Of a stretch of 64,000 nucleotides of DNA, positions 44,454-52,402 are shown one piece after another. The stretch covers positions 5,696,001 to 5,760,000 of the forward strand of contig NZ_CP066356.1 in assembly GCF_023278185.1 (NCBI RefSeq). Reading direction: 5' to 3'. Each line of letters opens with the position of its first letter. The stretch's first letter is position 1. The stretch is from Bradyrhizobium elkanii USDA 76 (GTDB taxonomy: Bacteria > Pseudomonadota > Alphaproteobacteria > Rhizobiales > Xanthobacteraceae). Both the position numbers and the translations under genes were made by a program. The notes beneath the pieces were generated by a model. It searched no databases. It saw nothing but the letters and a program-made list of their open reading frames with translations, and was not told where the DNA came from.

Positions 44454-44603
44454 TGGACCTCGAGGGCCTGGTTTCGAAGCATCTGTTGGTGGTGGCCAGC
44501 CTGATAGCTAGGGCGTGTACTCATAGATCCGTTCCCCGCGTGTGCGGGGATCGCGGGGGTCCAAAGCAGGCGTCGAACGACGCTAAAGTGAGTGTCCGCT
44601 AAG

Positions 44604-46170
44604 GGCCCAGGCCGTGTGAAAATCGCGCAACTCGGGGCGCTGATTAGGTCGCTCAGAGGGCCGGCCTCACGCCCGCATCGCCTCCAGCAATCCGCCCACG
44701 CCCACGATCATCATCACGCGCTTCATATTGTAGGCGAGGACGTTGAGCGCCATCTCGGTGGCCACCTTTGGCAGATTTTTCGTGAGAAAGTGTGTTGCTC
44801 CCATCCAACACTTCATTGTGCCGAACGGATGCTCCGCTGTCTGACGGCGGACACCCATTGCATTGGGGTTGTGGTCGAGCCGATTCTGAACTCTCTCCAG
44901 AACAGCTTCGTGCTCCCAGCGTGAGATGCGGCGCTCGGGGCCTGTCGTGCACTGAGCTTTTAGCGCGCAGGTTTTGCAGGCGCTTGTCCAATAGCGGCGC
45001 AGTGTCTTTCCGTCCTCTATGTTCGTATAGTGATAAGTTAGCCGCTCGCCGGCGGGACAGCGATAGACATCGTCGGCAGCGACATAGACGAAGTCCTGTT
45101 TGCCGAAGCGGCCAGCAGCTTTGGCGCCCGAAGTCATCGGCTTCGGCAACGTCACCGTGATGTCGGCTTCCTCGCAGGCCTTGATCTCCTCTCCATCGTA
45201 ATAGCCGCGGTCTGCCACGGCTTCGAGCGTCTCGACAGCCATCTCGTCGCGCGCCCGCCCGGCCATGTTGGCGAGTTGGTGGCGGTCGGTGCCCACGTTG
45301 GTCACCTCGTGAGCCACGATGAGATGATGCTGCGTATCAACTGCAATCTGAACGTTGTAGCCAACGATCCCGGTGTCCTTGCCACTTGTCGCCATCGAGC
45401 GCGCGTCAGGATCGGTCAGCGAGATCTGCTTGTCCTCGCTCTTCATCATCTCCGCATTGATCGCATTGAGCCGGACGGTCTCCTCTTTGAGCTTCTCGAT
45501 TTTACCTTTCAACCGCTCAACCTTCGCCTCTGGCACCGCATCGCCGTGCCGATCGGCGGTCTCGAGCTGCGAGAGATAGCGGGCGATGCTCTCGTCGATC
45601 CGCTCAAGGCGCCGCTTCATCTTCGCCTCAGTGAAGTTCTTGTCCCGCGCATTGACGGCCTTGAACTTCGATCCATCGATGGCGACGCTCGCTGCAACAA
45701 GCAGATCAAGCTTGCGGCACAGCGCGACAAACTCGCGGCAGACCTCACAAATGGCCTTGCCATTGTCCTTGCGGAAATCCGCGATGGTCTTGAAGTCCGG
45801 CGCCAACTGCCCGGTCAGCCAGATCATCTCGATATTGCGCTGGCATTCTCGCTCCAGGCGTCGGCTCGACGGCACGCGATTGAGGTAGCCGTAGATGTAG
45901 AGCTTGAGCATCATGCCGGGATGGTAGCCGGGTCGCCCCGTGTCGAGTGACTGGACGCCAACGAAGCCGAGCTTATCCAGATCGAGCCCGTCGACGAACA
46001 CATCAACCGCACGCACCGGATTGTCCTCGGACACGTAGTCGTCGAGCAGTGCAGGGAACAACGTGCTCTGTGCGCGATCAACCCCTTCCACGAATCCCGC
46101 CATCGCTCGTCCCCGCCGATTCATCGGAGAATACTAATAGCAGAGGCGGAGTTTTCACACGGCCTGGGCC
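44604..46170 (-). mobile_element. IS1182-type insertion sequence, apparently complete
   Basis: A 1567-bp element bounded by 19-bp perfect inverted repeats (GGCCCAGGCCGTGTGAAAA at 44604-44622 and its complement at 46152-46170). It holds one transposase gene filling most of it. No clear target duplication is visible at the ends. It sits just downstream of ku among ligase fragments. Confidence 0.85.
44667..46103 (-). CDS. IS1182-family transposase
   Basis: A 478-residue DDE transposase, full length. MAGFVEGVDRAQSTLFPALL is the typical family start, so I use 46103 rather than 46124. SVAIDGSKFKAVN and VADRGYYDGEEI hold two of the acidic residues and ERRISRWEHE ... RRQTAEHPFG the third region. A cysteine cluster (SACKTCALKAQC) is normal for the family. 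No frameshift, so the element may be active. Confidence 0.93.
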   Translation of the reverse strand: MAGFVEGVDRAQSTLFPALLDDYVSEDNPVRAVDVFVDGLDLDKLGFVGVQSLDTGRPGYHPGMMLKLYIYGYLNRVPSSRRLERECQRNIEMIWLTGQLAPDFKTIADFRKDNGKAICEVCREFVALCRKLDLLVAASVAIDGSKFKAVNARDKNFTEAKMKRRLERIDESIARYLSQLETADRHGDAVPEAKVERLKGKIEKLKEETVRLNAINAEMMKSEDKQISLTDPDARSMATSGKDTGIVGYNVQIAVDTQHHLIVAHEVTNVGTDRHQLANMAGRARDEMAVETLEAVADRGYYDGEEIKACEEADITVTLPKPMTSGAKAAGRFGKQDFVYVAADDVYRCPAGERLTYHYTNIEDGKTLRRYWTSACKTCALKAQCTTGPERRISRWEHEAVLERVQNRLDHNPNAMGVRRQTAEHPFGTMKCWMGATHFLTKNLPKVATEMALNVLAYNMKRVMMIVGVGGLLEAMRA

Positions 46171-46235
46171 AGTTGCAGACTGGTCGGCGGTCAAAGGCTA
46201 GTCTGGGGTTTCCCGGCTCATTCCGATTGCATGGA

Positions 46236-46337
46236 ATGTCTTTCCGCAAAGGGGTCGACGGCCCGAAGATGTTCACCGATGCCTGCAAGCTCGGCTACGA
46301 GGGCGTGTGTCGAAAGATGCGCGCTGCCTTCGAATAG
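46236..46337 (+). pseudogene. ATP-dependent DNA ligase fragment
   Basis: A 33-codon scrap reading GVDGPKMFTDACKLGYEGVC, then stop. This resembles the LigD-type ligase segment DGxxMFxHACxxGLEGIVSK; one base shift restores VSKDA. A second scrap just after ku (44455-44480, VDLEGLVSKH) resembles the same segment. Both imply loss of ligase genes next to ku. Confidence 0.45.
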
Positions 46338-46462
46338 GGGTCGAAGTGAGGCTGGTTGATCATGGGCGGCCTATATTGGCGCGTAAGCGCTGTTCAGCGG
46401 CCACCTACCGGATGACAGGGTGATCTGCGAGTCTGCGGTTCGGTTCGACCGTTAGGCTTAGA

Positions 46463-46782
46463 ATGAACACAGTGCATACTGCTATCACGGAGCCGGTGCG
46501 GCGGCTTGAGGTCTTCACCGGAGCCGGTCGTCGGCGGAAGTGGAGCAACGAGGACAAGGCGCGGATTGTCGCGGAGATCGTGTCGAGTGGCGACTCGGTG
46601 TGTTCCGTGGCACGACGGCATGGCTTGTCACCGCAGCAGCTGTTTGGCTGGCGGCGGCAGTTGCGAGAAGCCGCAGGCGGTCATTTCGAGGCGGACGAAG
46701 TACAGTTTGTGCCGGCGGTGGTGGACGCCGTGGTACCGGCGCCCGCTCTTGGCCGTGAGCGCAAAGGAATGCGGTGCAAGGC
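46463..46782 (+). pseudogene. IS66 tnpA, 3' truncated
   Basis: The first about 85-90 residues are an IS66 accessory protein: RRRKWSNEDKARIVAEIVSS, then CSVARRHGLSPQQLFGWRRQ, a helix-turn-helix of the family. The normal C-terminus is replaced at the deletion joint near 46765-46785; the frame then runs on to 46834 in unrelated codons. Confidence 0.75.
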
Positions 46783-46899
46783 CAAGCCGGATATCTGGCC
46801 GACGTCCTCACAAGGATCGTCAACGGCCATCTAAACAGCGATATCGATCAGCTGCTTCCTTGGGCCTATCGCGCGCAATCCCTCAAAGCCGTGGCTTGA
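46783..46899 (+). pseudogene. IS66 main transposase, last 38 codons
   Basis: Reads YLADVLTRIVNGHLNSDIDQ then LLPWAYRAQSLKAVA and stop, the exact C-terminal signature of IS66 TnpC transposases. Everything before it is deleted. It ends 13 bases before the right terminal repeat, as in intact IS66 elements. Confidence 0.8.
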
Positions 46900-47147
46900 G
46901 AACGACGCTTACATTGGCGCCCGCAGAGCGTGGGGACATCAGCCACTCGGCCAGATGAGCCGCCGCTTCGTCGCGCTGGGATCATTTTGAACGAGCGCAG
47001 GCAATACTCGAGAGCGAGCGCGGCCCTTGGATCAGCGAAATTCGAACTGAGCCTTGTCGAACAACGGAACCGGCCTGTCGCAGAGCCACCCTTGTCGACA
47101 ATTACGCGAGCCCCCTGTCTCGGGAATTGCCATCTATTCCAAAAAAA

Positions 47148-47174
47148 TGGCTTCAGCCGAAGGCGCTGAAGCCA
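47148..47174 (-). terminator. hairpin terminator, leftward
   Basis: Perfect 10-bp stem TGGCTTCAGC/GCTGAAGCCA. Read leftward it is followed by seven T residues (47141-47147). It overlaps the stop codon of the tiny reading frame 47153-47242. Confidence 0.65.
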
Positions 47175-47242
47175 AGTCTCCGCTTTGGTCGTCGCCGGCG
47201 ACGGTAGCGTTCGACGCCGGCAGAGTAAAACCGCCGCTTCAT
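47153..47242 (-). CDS. possible 29-residue Arg-rich peptide
   Basis: Leftward frame MKRRFYSAGVERYRRRRRPK then RRLGFSAFG, with AGG before the ATG and a terminator at its end. It carries the GVER motif of the mini membrane proteins but no membrane helix. It could be a degenerate family copy or chance. Between 46913 and 47381 I see nothing else. Confidence 0.3.
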   Translation of the reverse strand: MKRRFYSAGVERYRRRRRPKRRLGFSAFG

Positions 47243-47381
47243 CCTGCCGTTCCTATTGCAACTTATTCCCGCCATGGCCTGCCGAAAAACCCTGCAGCGC
47301 AAGGTCGAATTCAAGGAACGGCTAGCTCTTGGAAATGATTAAGCTCACACGGCTGCAACTGCACAGGTGCGATGGACTAAG

Positions 47382-47597
47382 ATGTACAAAGACTCGATCA
47401 TGGACGAGTTGCGGCAGATTGAACGTGATGTTGTGGAGGGAGAAAAACGGCTCGCGGAGCAGGAGGCGTTGCTGATCGAGTTGAAGCGGTCAAACGAAAG
47501 CACCATCAAGGCTCAAGCTCAGTTCGAGATGATGCGAAAAGCTCAACTTGACCGCGAACAGCGTCGACAATGTCTGCTTTCTCTTTTGCATCCGTGA
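47382..47597 (+). CDS. small coiled-coil hypothetical protein
   Basis: A 71-residue helical protein (MYKDSIMDELRQIERDVVEG, EKRLAEQEALLIELKRSNES ...). The heptad-like pattern IERDVxEGEKRLAxQEALIxEL matches a short family common in Bradyrhizobium by my recollection. Starts at 47382 or 47400. Function unknown; coiled-coil dimer likely. Confidence 0.65.
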   Translation: MYKDSIMDELRQIERDVVEGEKRLAEQEALLIELKRSNESTIKAQAQFEMMRKAQLDREQRRQCLLSLLHP

Positions 47598-47975
47598 TCT
47601 AGGCAATTTGCTGCATCTCGCGGGACAGTTACCACCTAAAGAAAATCAGCAGCCCGCCAACGATCCAGAGCGGCGAAAATCCGAGTAACATTGACGTCCA
47701 GAACCGCAGTTCTCGTTTGAGCCGGCCGCGAAAGACGACACAGGCATTTCGGAGCCGTTCAACCTGGGTCCGGCTAATCAAGCATGGCGCTGAGCCGCAA
47801 TACTGAGAAATCCGACGATCAGAGTCCAGTCTCGGCGCTCTTCTGTCATAGCTTGCCTTCACGAAAGCGAACTGCCCAATGCCCCGGGAGAGCACTGAGC
47901 CCGATGCCCGTCCCACCTCCTGAGAGCAACCTCCCTTGCAACTCCACAAATTGCCACTTGTTCCTGAAAGTAAAA

Positions 47976-48007
47976 CGGCCTCAGCGCGGTAGGAATCGCT
48001 GAGGCCG
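47976..48007 (-). terminator. hairpin terminator, leftward
   Basis: Perfect 11-bp stem CGGCCTCAGCG/CGCTGAGGCCG, followed leftward by TTTTAC. Just upstream of it (48046-48130, leftward) is a startless frame LLAVLFIGAGLTKLGYSQAR that looks like a dead copy of the mini membrane proteins. Confidence 0.6.
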
Positions 48008-48174
48008 CGCTTTGCTTACATACTGCGGCGTCAGACGTTGTGGGGCGGGATCAGCGCCTGGCTTGAGAGTAACCCAACTTCGTCAGGCCCGCTCCTATGA
48101 AAAGGACGGCCAGAAGGCTTTGGGCGCAATCGGCCTGTGCTGGGGGCGCGTCCTGTTAGGCAGCACAAAAAAGA

Positions 48175-48205
48175 TGGCCCCAGCATCCGGATCATGCTGG
48201 GGCCA
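48175..48205 (-). terminator. hairpin terminator, leftward
   Basis: Perfect 12-bp stem TGGCCCCAGCAT/ATGCTGGGGCCA, followed leftward by TC then six T residues. It lies 118 bases downstream of the mini-protein gene 48323-48421. Confidence 0.7.
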
Positions 48206-48322
48206 GGCCAGATCGAGGACCGCTGTCCGCCGAGAAGCAGCGAGCCTGTTTCCAAGGCTGAAACAATACGAAATGAAAGTTATCTGGCCTATTGTTCGGA
48301 TGCCGCTACTTTTCTGGCTCCA

Positions 48323-48421
48323 CTAGCTAAACGCATATGCGGTCAGGCTAGCGACGAGAACCAAGACACTCAGCGCAGTAACAGACGCAAATGTCCGCTC
48401 CACTCCATTCATGCGTTCCAT
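48323..48421 (-). CDS. mini membrane protein (32 residues), family copy C
   Basis: Encodes MERMNGVERTFASVTALSVL then VLVASLTAYAFS: the GVER motif and one transmembrane helix. It resembles copy A (GVERSFMALAAVSFVALIVS) closely and copy B in the helix. A strong leftward terminator lies downstream at 48175-48205. No clear ribosome site. Function unknown. Confidence 0.55.
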   Translation of the reverse strand: MERMNGVERTFASVTALSVLVLVASLTAYAFS

Positions 48422-48476
48422 GGTTTTAAGCCCGCTCGTAGGAAGCCGATCGTCGCAGTGTGCAGCAGCGGAGTCA

Positions 48477-48752
48477 TTAACCTTCGTGAATCTCGCGCCG
48501 TAATTTGGTTTTGGCGATTGGCTTTCTTGAGAGATCCCCTTCCAATTGCTTGACCATCGCTATTGGCCATCGACCTTCATGTCCCGCAATTGCAATGCGG
48601 AGCCCATGGACGTCATCTACAAATACGTGCTCAATTGTGCCGGCTTTCCCATCGGACAAGACGACCCCCTTGCCCACCAACTCTTTTTCGGAAGCATGAA
48701 GTTCGGAGAGGATGTTTAAAGCGCGTTTGCTGCAGTCAAAAAACTCGTTCAT
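48477..48752 (-). CDS. small conserved-type hypothetical protein
   Basis: A 91-residue protein (MNEFFDCSKRALNILSELHA, SEKELVGKGVVLSDGKAGTI, ... HGLRIAIAGHEGRWPIAMVK). The KGVVLSDGKAGT(I/V)E...D..HGLRI...GH.G.WP(I/V) pattern is one I have met in several Bradyrhizobium proteins. It looks like a small beta-barrel. Function unknown. Confidence 0.7.
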   Translation of the reverse strand: MNEFFDCSKRALNILSELHASEKELVGKGVVLSDGKAGTIEHVFVDDVHGLRIAIAGHEGRWPIAMVKQLEGDLSRKPIAKTKLRREIHEG

Positions 48753-49854
48753 GGGTACGCAACTATCCTAAATGTAATCTGAAGCTGCGATCGATTTACG
48801 CTGGGGTCGAGCGGTAGCCCACGCCATATGAGCGCCACGCTCGAAGACGAGTTTTCTATCATGCGGGCACCGCGTCATTAGCACATGTGAACCGCGCTTA
48901 TGGGGGCCTGCTGCTTTCTGGCGGGGCGTCTTCGTTCCCCAATTTTCATCACGAATGGAATGAGGAACCTAGTACGCCCATATCCGACGCATTGATCTTG
49001 CAAAGTGGCGGGTAGGCCTGGCGCCTATAGGGAATAGCTCGCGCTCGAAGACCAATTGATGGGGGCGATGCAAGGACATCGCCATGAGCACCGATCATCT
49101 CGCTGCAATTGCGATTGTACCGCTGATGCCGGCTTGGCCGCCTCCATTCCGTCAGCTCGGTAACCTTTGACAATACGACCGTCACCGGCGGCGCGAATAG
49201 CGGCATACGTGAATGCTTTCGTGCCTCAGTCCGGCGGCTAAACACCCTCCAATCAAGGTACCCACCGCCCTGCCGCGCCGCAGCATATCCGCAGCGTTCA
49301 TCGAGCTCGTATCACTTTCGCCAGGCCGTCCTAGTTGACGGCCGGGCTTTTGCGTTAAACCGAGGCTGCTAGGTCGCGGGTTCGGCAGATAAATTGCGAC
49401 AAAGGCTCAGGCTCACCGCCGCGACCTGCCTGTTAATGTTGCATTCGGTGCAAAAGAGAACCGCCAATCCGGGTACGGTCGGGCTTGGCGGCTCCGTCCT
49501 CTTAGTCGACCGCGAGATCACACCACGAGGCTGAGCTAGCTTAGATCGGTGGCGACGATAGTCGAGACCGGACGCCTACGGTTTCCGCGACAATTGCTCA
49601 GCGCTGGGGCATGACAGGGCGCGCCTTGTCGTAGCACTAGCGGAGCGCATTTGGCTCCCCGGATCAGGTAACCCAATCGTTCTATCGGTTGCTATTTTCC
49701 CCGGTACTATGCGGCGGCTGCGGCCCGCTCGGACCGGCCGTGTGGCTTGTACAAAACCTAGAGCACACTCGGCTAAATATGAAAGTGAGATAGACCCTCT
49801 AGTTCGACGACGAGTTGCCGGCTACGCTCCTTCTCCATTTCGAATGACCGTCCG
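48753..49854. other. long stretch without convincing genes
   Basis: About 1.1 kb. I see one rightward terminator (49324-49351) and one weaker hairpin (CCGCCAA/TTGGCGG, 49461-49491) but no coding frame with a ribosome site and family resemblance. A 28-codon frame at 49084 (MSTDHLAAIAIVPLMP) has no support beyond its ATG. Confidence 0.5.
49324..49351 (+). terminator. rho-independent terminator-like hairpin
   Basis: Stem GGCCGTC/GACGGCC (7 bp) with a 6-base loop, then GGGCTTTT. Its 3' flank (GGGCTTTTGCGTT) matches that of the terminator at 42286-42311, so it may be the leftover of a deleted small gene. Confidence 0.6.
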
Positions 49855-50049
49855 TTTGATGATCCCGATGGCGAGGAGCTGCTGAACGACGAGGTGGCCT
49901 GGCAGAAGGCCGTGATGACGGTTCGCGATGCCGAGTCCAATCTGGATCCCGACAAATCCAATCGTCGGTCGATCGTGGTCAAGCGAGAGGAAAACGCAAT
50001 CTTTCAGATCGACGTCACCGCCAAGCGCATCGTCTCCCCTTCGAGCTAG
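49855..50049 (+). pseudogene. DUF6894-like fragment
   Basis: The frame FDDPDGEELLNDEVAWQKAV ... NAIFQIDVTAKRIVSPSS resembles the middle and end of DUF6894 proteins (DxxGxELxDxxAAxxEAxxxxRD ... PIFRIEVxAERL). The normal N-terminal strands lie in other frames just upstream (FDDELPATLLLHFE near 49800), with stops. It converges on the Crp/Fnr gene. Confidence 0.4.
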
Positions 50050-50774
50050 CCAGTCGGCTCCAAGTGAAGATAGGCCGGATCGAATCCGGCCAATTCCTCC
50101 AATTTATCGTGGTCCAGAATGCGGTAGTGTGGCCGCTCGACTTGCATGATACCTTCTTGCCGCAGTTCCTGCAGCGTGCGGTTGACGTGGACCGTCGAAA
50201 GTCCGAGACAATCTCCAAGATCGGATTGCGTAATAGGGAAGTTGAAATCACCGTCGCTCGTTCGACCGACAGCCCTCAATCGACGATGAATTTCGGCGAA
50301 AAGGTGGGCCATACGCTCGTCCGCGGACCTGCGGCCGACATTGACGATCCATTCCCTAAAAATCGCCGCGTCAATGAGCGTTTCGCGCCAAAGCGCACCT
50401 GTCACATTCGGGCGCTGCTTGCACAAGGCCTTGATCGCTTCATGAGGGATGAAGCCAAGCGTGCAGGGTGTCAGCGTCGTGAAATCGTGATCCATGACGT
50501 TGAGGTAGAGGCTCTGCAGATCCGGTATTTCGCCGGGAATGTGCAACGAGAGGACTTGCCGCTTGCCGTCCTGCGTGATTTTTGCACGGTACGCAAATCC
50601 TTCGGCAAGCAGGCAAGACTCCTTTGGTCGGCTGCCATCGGCGACAATAATGTGCTGAGCCGGGACTTGGCGTTCCTGGATCGGAAGCTGCTGAAGTGCC
50701 TGAATATCATCGCTGTCGAGCCGGTTGGAGGCAGTTAACTTTGTGATCAGGCTAGTCGCGATGTTTGAAGTCAT
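50046..50774 (-). CDS. Crp/Fnr-family transcriptional regulator
   Basis: A 242-residue regulator. The N-terminal cyclic-nucleotide-binding-like barrel includes FAYRAKITQDGKRQVLSLHI; the C-terminal helix-turn-helix is QSDLGDCLGLSTVHVNRTLQ. It lacks the four-cysteine Fe-S cluster of FNR, so it may be Crp-, FixK- or other-type. GGGAAG is upstream of the ATG at 50774. It is a candidate, not a proven, reader of the TTGA-N6-TCAA boxes at 55.9-63.3 kb. Confidence 0.9.
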   Translation of the reverse strand: MTSNIATSLITKLTASNRLDSDDIQALQQLPIQERQVPAQHIIVADGSRPKESCLLAEGFAYRAKITQDGKRQVLSLHIPGEIPDLQSLYLNVMDHDFTTLTPCTLGFIPHEAIKALCKQRPNVTGALWRETLIDAAIFREWIVNVGRRSADERMAHLFAEIHRRLRAVGRTSDGDFNFPITQSDLGDCLGLSTVHVNRTLQELRQEGIMQVERPHYRILDHDKLEELAGFDPAYLHLEPTG

Positions 50775-50975
50775 CGGCGTTCTTCCCGCATTGGAGGAAA
50801 TGAGCGTAGCGCCGGCGGTGAAATGCCTGCTTCGCCAACGGATGATCGGGAGCACGACACTCTCAGCCACCGGCGCCCAATTGATAGTTGCCGATGATGC
50901 TTAGATAACAATTGGGGGGACCGCGATGTTCCTCGATAACCTGGCTGAAGCCCGGCAGTCTGAAGGTATGGCCCG

Positions 50976-51221
50976 ATGGAGAAGCCATACTCCAGATTGA
51001 TCGACCGGCGGCTCGAGCAACTCCGAGCGCACCGCACCAACATCCGGCATTATCGGTGGCTCCTGAAAACGCAGCTTTCCGACTTGGAGCGTCAGTTCAT
51101 CGAAAGGCGCATCGGCGCGGAGCTCGAAGCCGTGCAACGCGTGGCGTCTGACGTACCCCCCATCGGTACGTGTCTGACGTCTATCCCGACGGCCAGAACA
51201 TCGGGAAAAGGCCATCCATGA
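50976..51221 (+). CDS. small helical hypothetical protein
   Basis: An 81-residue protein (MEKPYSRLIDRRLEQLRAHR, NIRHYRWLLKTQLSDLERQF, IERRI...). The RRLEQL..H..NI..Y..LLKT.L...ER.(F/Y)(I/V)ERR pattern is a short Bradyrhizobium type in my memory. It overlaps the next gene by 4 bp (ATGA). Function unknown. Confidence 0.6.
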   Translation: MEKPYSRLIDRRLEQLRAHRTNIRHYRWLLKTQLSDLERQFIERRIGAELEAVQRVASDVPPIGTCLTSIPTARTSGKGHP

Positions 51222-51397
51222 TCGACCTTCAAATGACACTTATTCGCGGCAGCGAGAAGATCATCGACCAATACCAGTATCTCCTGGCTACCGCGACCTC
51301 GGAACGGGAGCGCGAGCGCTTTCGCCAACGCATCAACGAAGAGCAACTGCTGCTGGACAAGCGTCGGCAGCCTGAGCAACCCGCTCGCGCAACGTGA
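51218..51397 (+). CDS. small helical hypothetical protein, coupled to the previous gene
   Basis: A 59-residue protein (MIDLQMTLIRGSEKIIDQYQ, YLLATATSERERERFRQRIN, EEQLLLDKRR). Its ATG overlaps the stop of the gene before it, so the two are translationally coupled and probably interact. Both are short helical repeats of similar design. Function unknown. Confidence 0.6.
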   Translation: MIDLQMTLIRGSEKIIDQYQYLLATATSERERERFRQRINEEQLLLDKRRQPEQPARAT

Positions 51398-51418
51398 CAG
51401 AACGGATGACATGGCCGC

Positions 51419-51589
51419 ATGGGTGAATTGAAGAGCTTGCCCCTGGACGAAGCCATCCGACTTCGCTGGGTCTTGCGGGACATCAGAGCCAGGCGCTTTA
51501 TCGTCAACCCGCTCGGTCCGGCTGACGTTCAGAATCTCACCCAGATGGGCTACGTCGAAAACATAACATGCTCCCCGTTCGCGGTATGA
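51419..51589 (+). CDS. small hypothetical protein, possibly truncated
   Basis: A 56-residue protein (MGELKSLPLDEAIRLRWVLR, DIRARRFIVNPLGPADVQNL ...). The LxLxxAIRLRWxLRDIxxKR pattern is a short family I recognise; relatives usually run on a few more residues (ending in a winged-helix-like NAGH). It is third in the row of small genes. Function unknown. Confidence 0.55.
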   Translation: MGELKSLPLDEAIRLRWVLRDIRARRFIVNPLGPADVQNLTQMGYVENITCSPFAV

Positions 51590-51850
51590 GGAACAACTCG
51601 GCCGTCTTGAGGAAGCGCTAGCGAAGGGTATCAGCGCGGGCGACGGAGAGGCCGCCGAAGCTATCAGGGACCTCGTCGAGACCGTCACCGTTTTCCGCGA
51701 TCCAGAGCGGCCGGGCGGCGTAACTGTGGAGATCGCAGGCCGGCTAAATGCCCTGCTGGGCGAAAAGGCCTATCCGAACCGCGTCAAAGGAGTGTGGGGA
51801 AAGATAGTAGGGGGGAGCGCTACCAACCCACACTGCATCTGTTCTCAGTC
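51576..51850 (+). pseudogene. serine site-specific recombinase, C-terminal remnant
   Basis: Open frame without start: YEEQLGRLEEALAKGISAGD, AEAIRDLVETVTVFRDPERP, VEIAGRLNALLGE. This is the C-terminal end of large serine recombinases carried by mobile islands, where (I/L)R.L(I/V)..(I/V).(V/L)TP precedes a short strand pair. The catalytic serine domain is gone. It lies at the right edge of the accessory region, consistent with past integration. Confidence 0.6.
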
Positions 51851-52402
51851 AGACCACCAAAGCCGCGCGATGCTGATGCGGCGGCTCCGACAATTGAAAT
51901 TGGTTCGTCAGCGAAAGTGCCCTGCCCTGCGAAAATTCATGTCGTGCATGTCCGCCTGTCTGACGGGGCACCCCGTTCGAACCTGCTCACATTGCCCGCC
52001 GTGGGATTTTTCTTGATCTCCCGGTGCACACGTCGTGCACACGCCACCTTCTAATTGGTTGAAAAAATTGAACTCTCGCTCCAATCCATCATCGGGGCGA
52101 CGGAGAACAGATAGTCTCGATATTCCAAATAGTTATCCCATCTCTACCATGGACTGGAACAGGAACACGTGCACACATGTGTACTCCAAACCAGTCGGAA
52201 TTGCGCACGTATGTACCTCATTTGATCTCCCGATGCACATGCAGCGCACACGAAAATCGGGGTGAAGTGCACACGCAATGTCGATCTTTACGAAGCCGAA
52301 ATCGGGGAGCTGCACGTTCCGACATTCGGTGTGCGCAGCGATCTGGCGAAGCCACCGGCGGGCGGGTTGCGGTCGTCCGGACCTGGGGGAGTCCCTGCCC
52401 CG
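51851..52402. other. non-coding stretch with GTGCAC-rich direct repeats
   Basis: No convincing gene. A 31-bp imperfect direct repeat starts TTGATCTCCCG at 52013 and again at 52222; both continue TGCACA ... GCACACG. Further GTGCACAC copies lie at 52165 and 52267. An imperfect hairpin with arms GACTGG/CCAGTC spans about 52151-52196. Base composition is lower in GC than the neighbours. Confidence 0.5.

Larger units (their letters stand above)
46383..46912 (+). mobile_element. IS66-type element with internal deletion and 8-bp target duplication
   Basis: Ends GTAAGCG-CT-GTTC at 46383 and the complement of GTAAGCG-TC-GTTC ending at 46912 match IS66 termini. Both flanks read ATTGGCGC (46375-46382 and 46913-46920), a perfect 8-bp target duplication. 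Inside remain only most of tnpA and the last 38 codons of the main transposase, so about 2 kb are missing. It looks like a non-autonomous, MITE-like derivative. Confidence 0.8.

Noticed and set aside
44531..44551. CRISPR array
   Set aside because: Only one repeat-like hairpin and no spacer periodicity; kept only as a low-interest observation.
47629..47949. Leftward frame of 106 codons ending in a hydrophobic stretch
   Set aside because: Only the last 40 residues look protein-like (one membrane helix); the start lacks a ribosome site and the first half is low-quality. It may be a fragment, but support is too thin to list.
49084..49170. 28-codon frame MSTDHLAAIAIVPLMP...
   Set aside because: An ATG with weak upstream AGGAC but no family pattern, promoter or terminator.
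51960..52000. tRNA-like T-arm (GTTCGAACC) at the accessory edge
   Set aside because: No acceptor stem, D-arm or anticodon arm can be built around it; no tRNA gene was found in the window.
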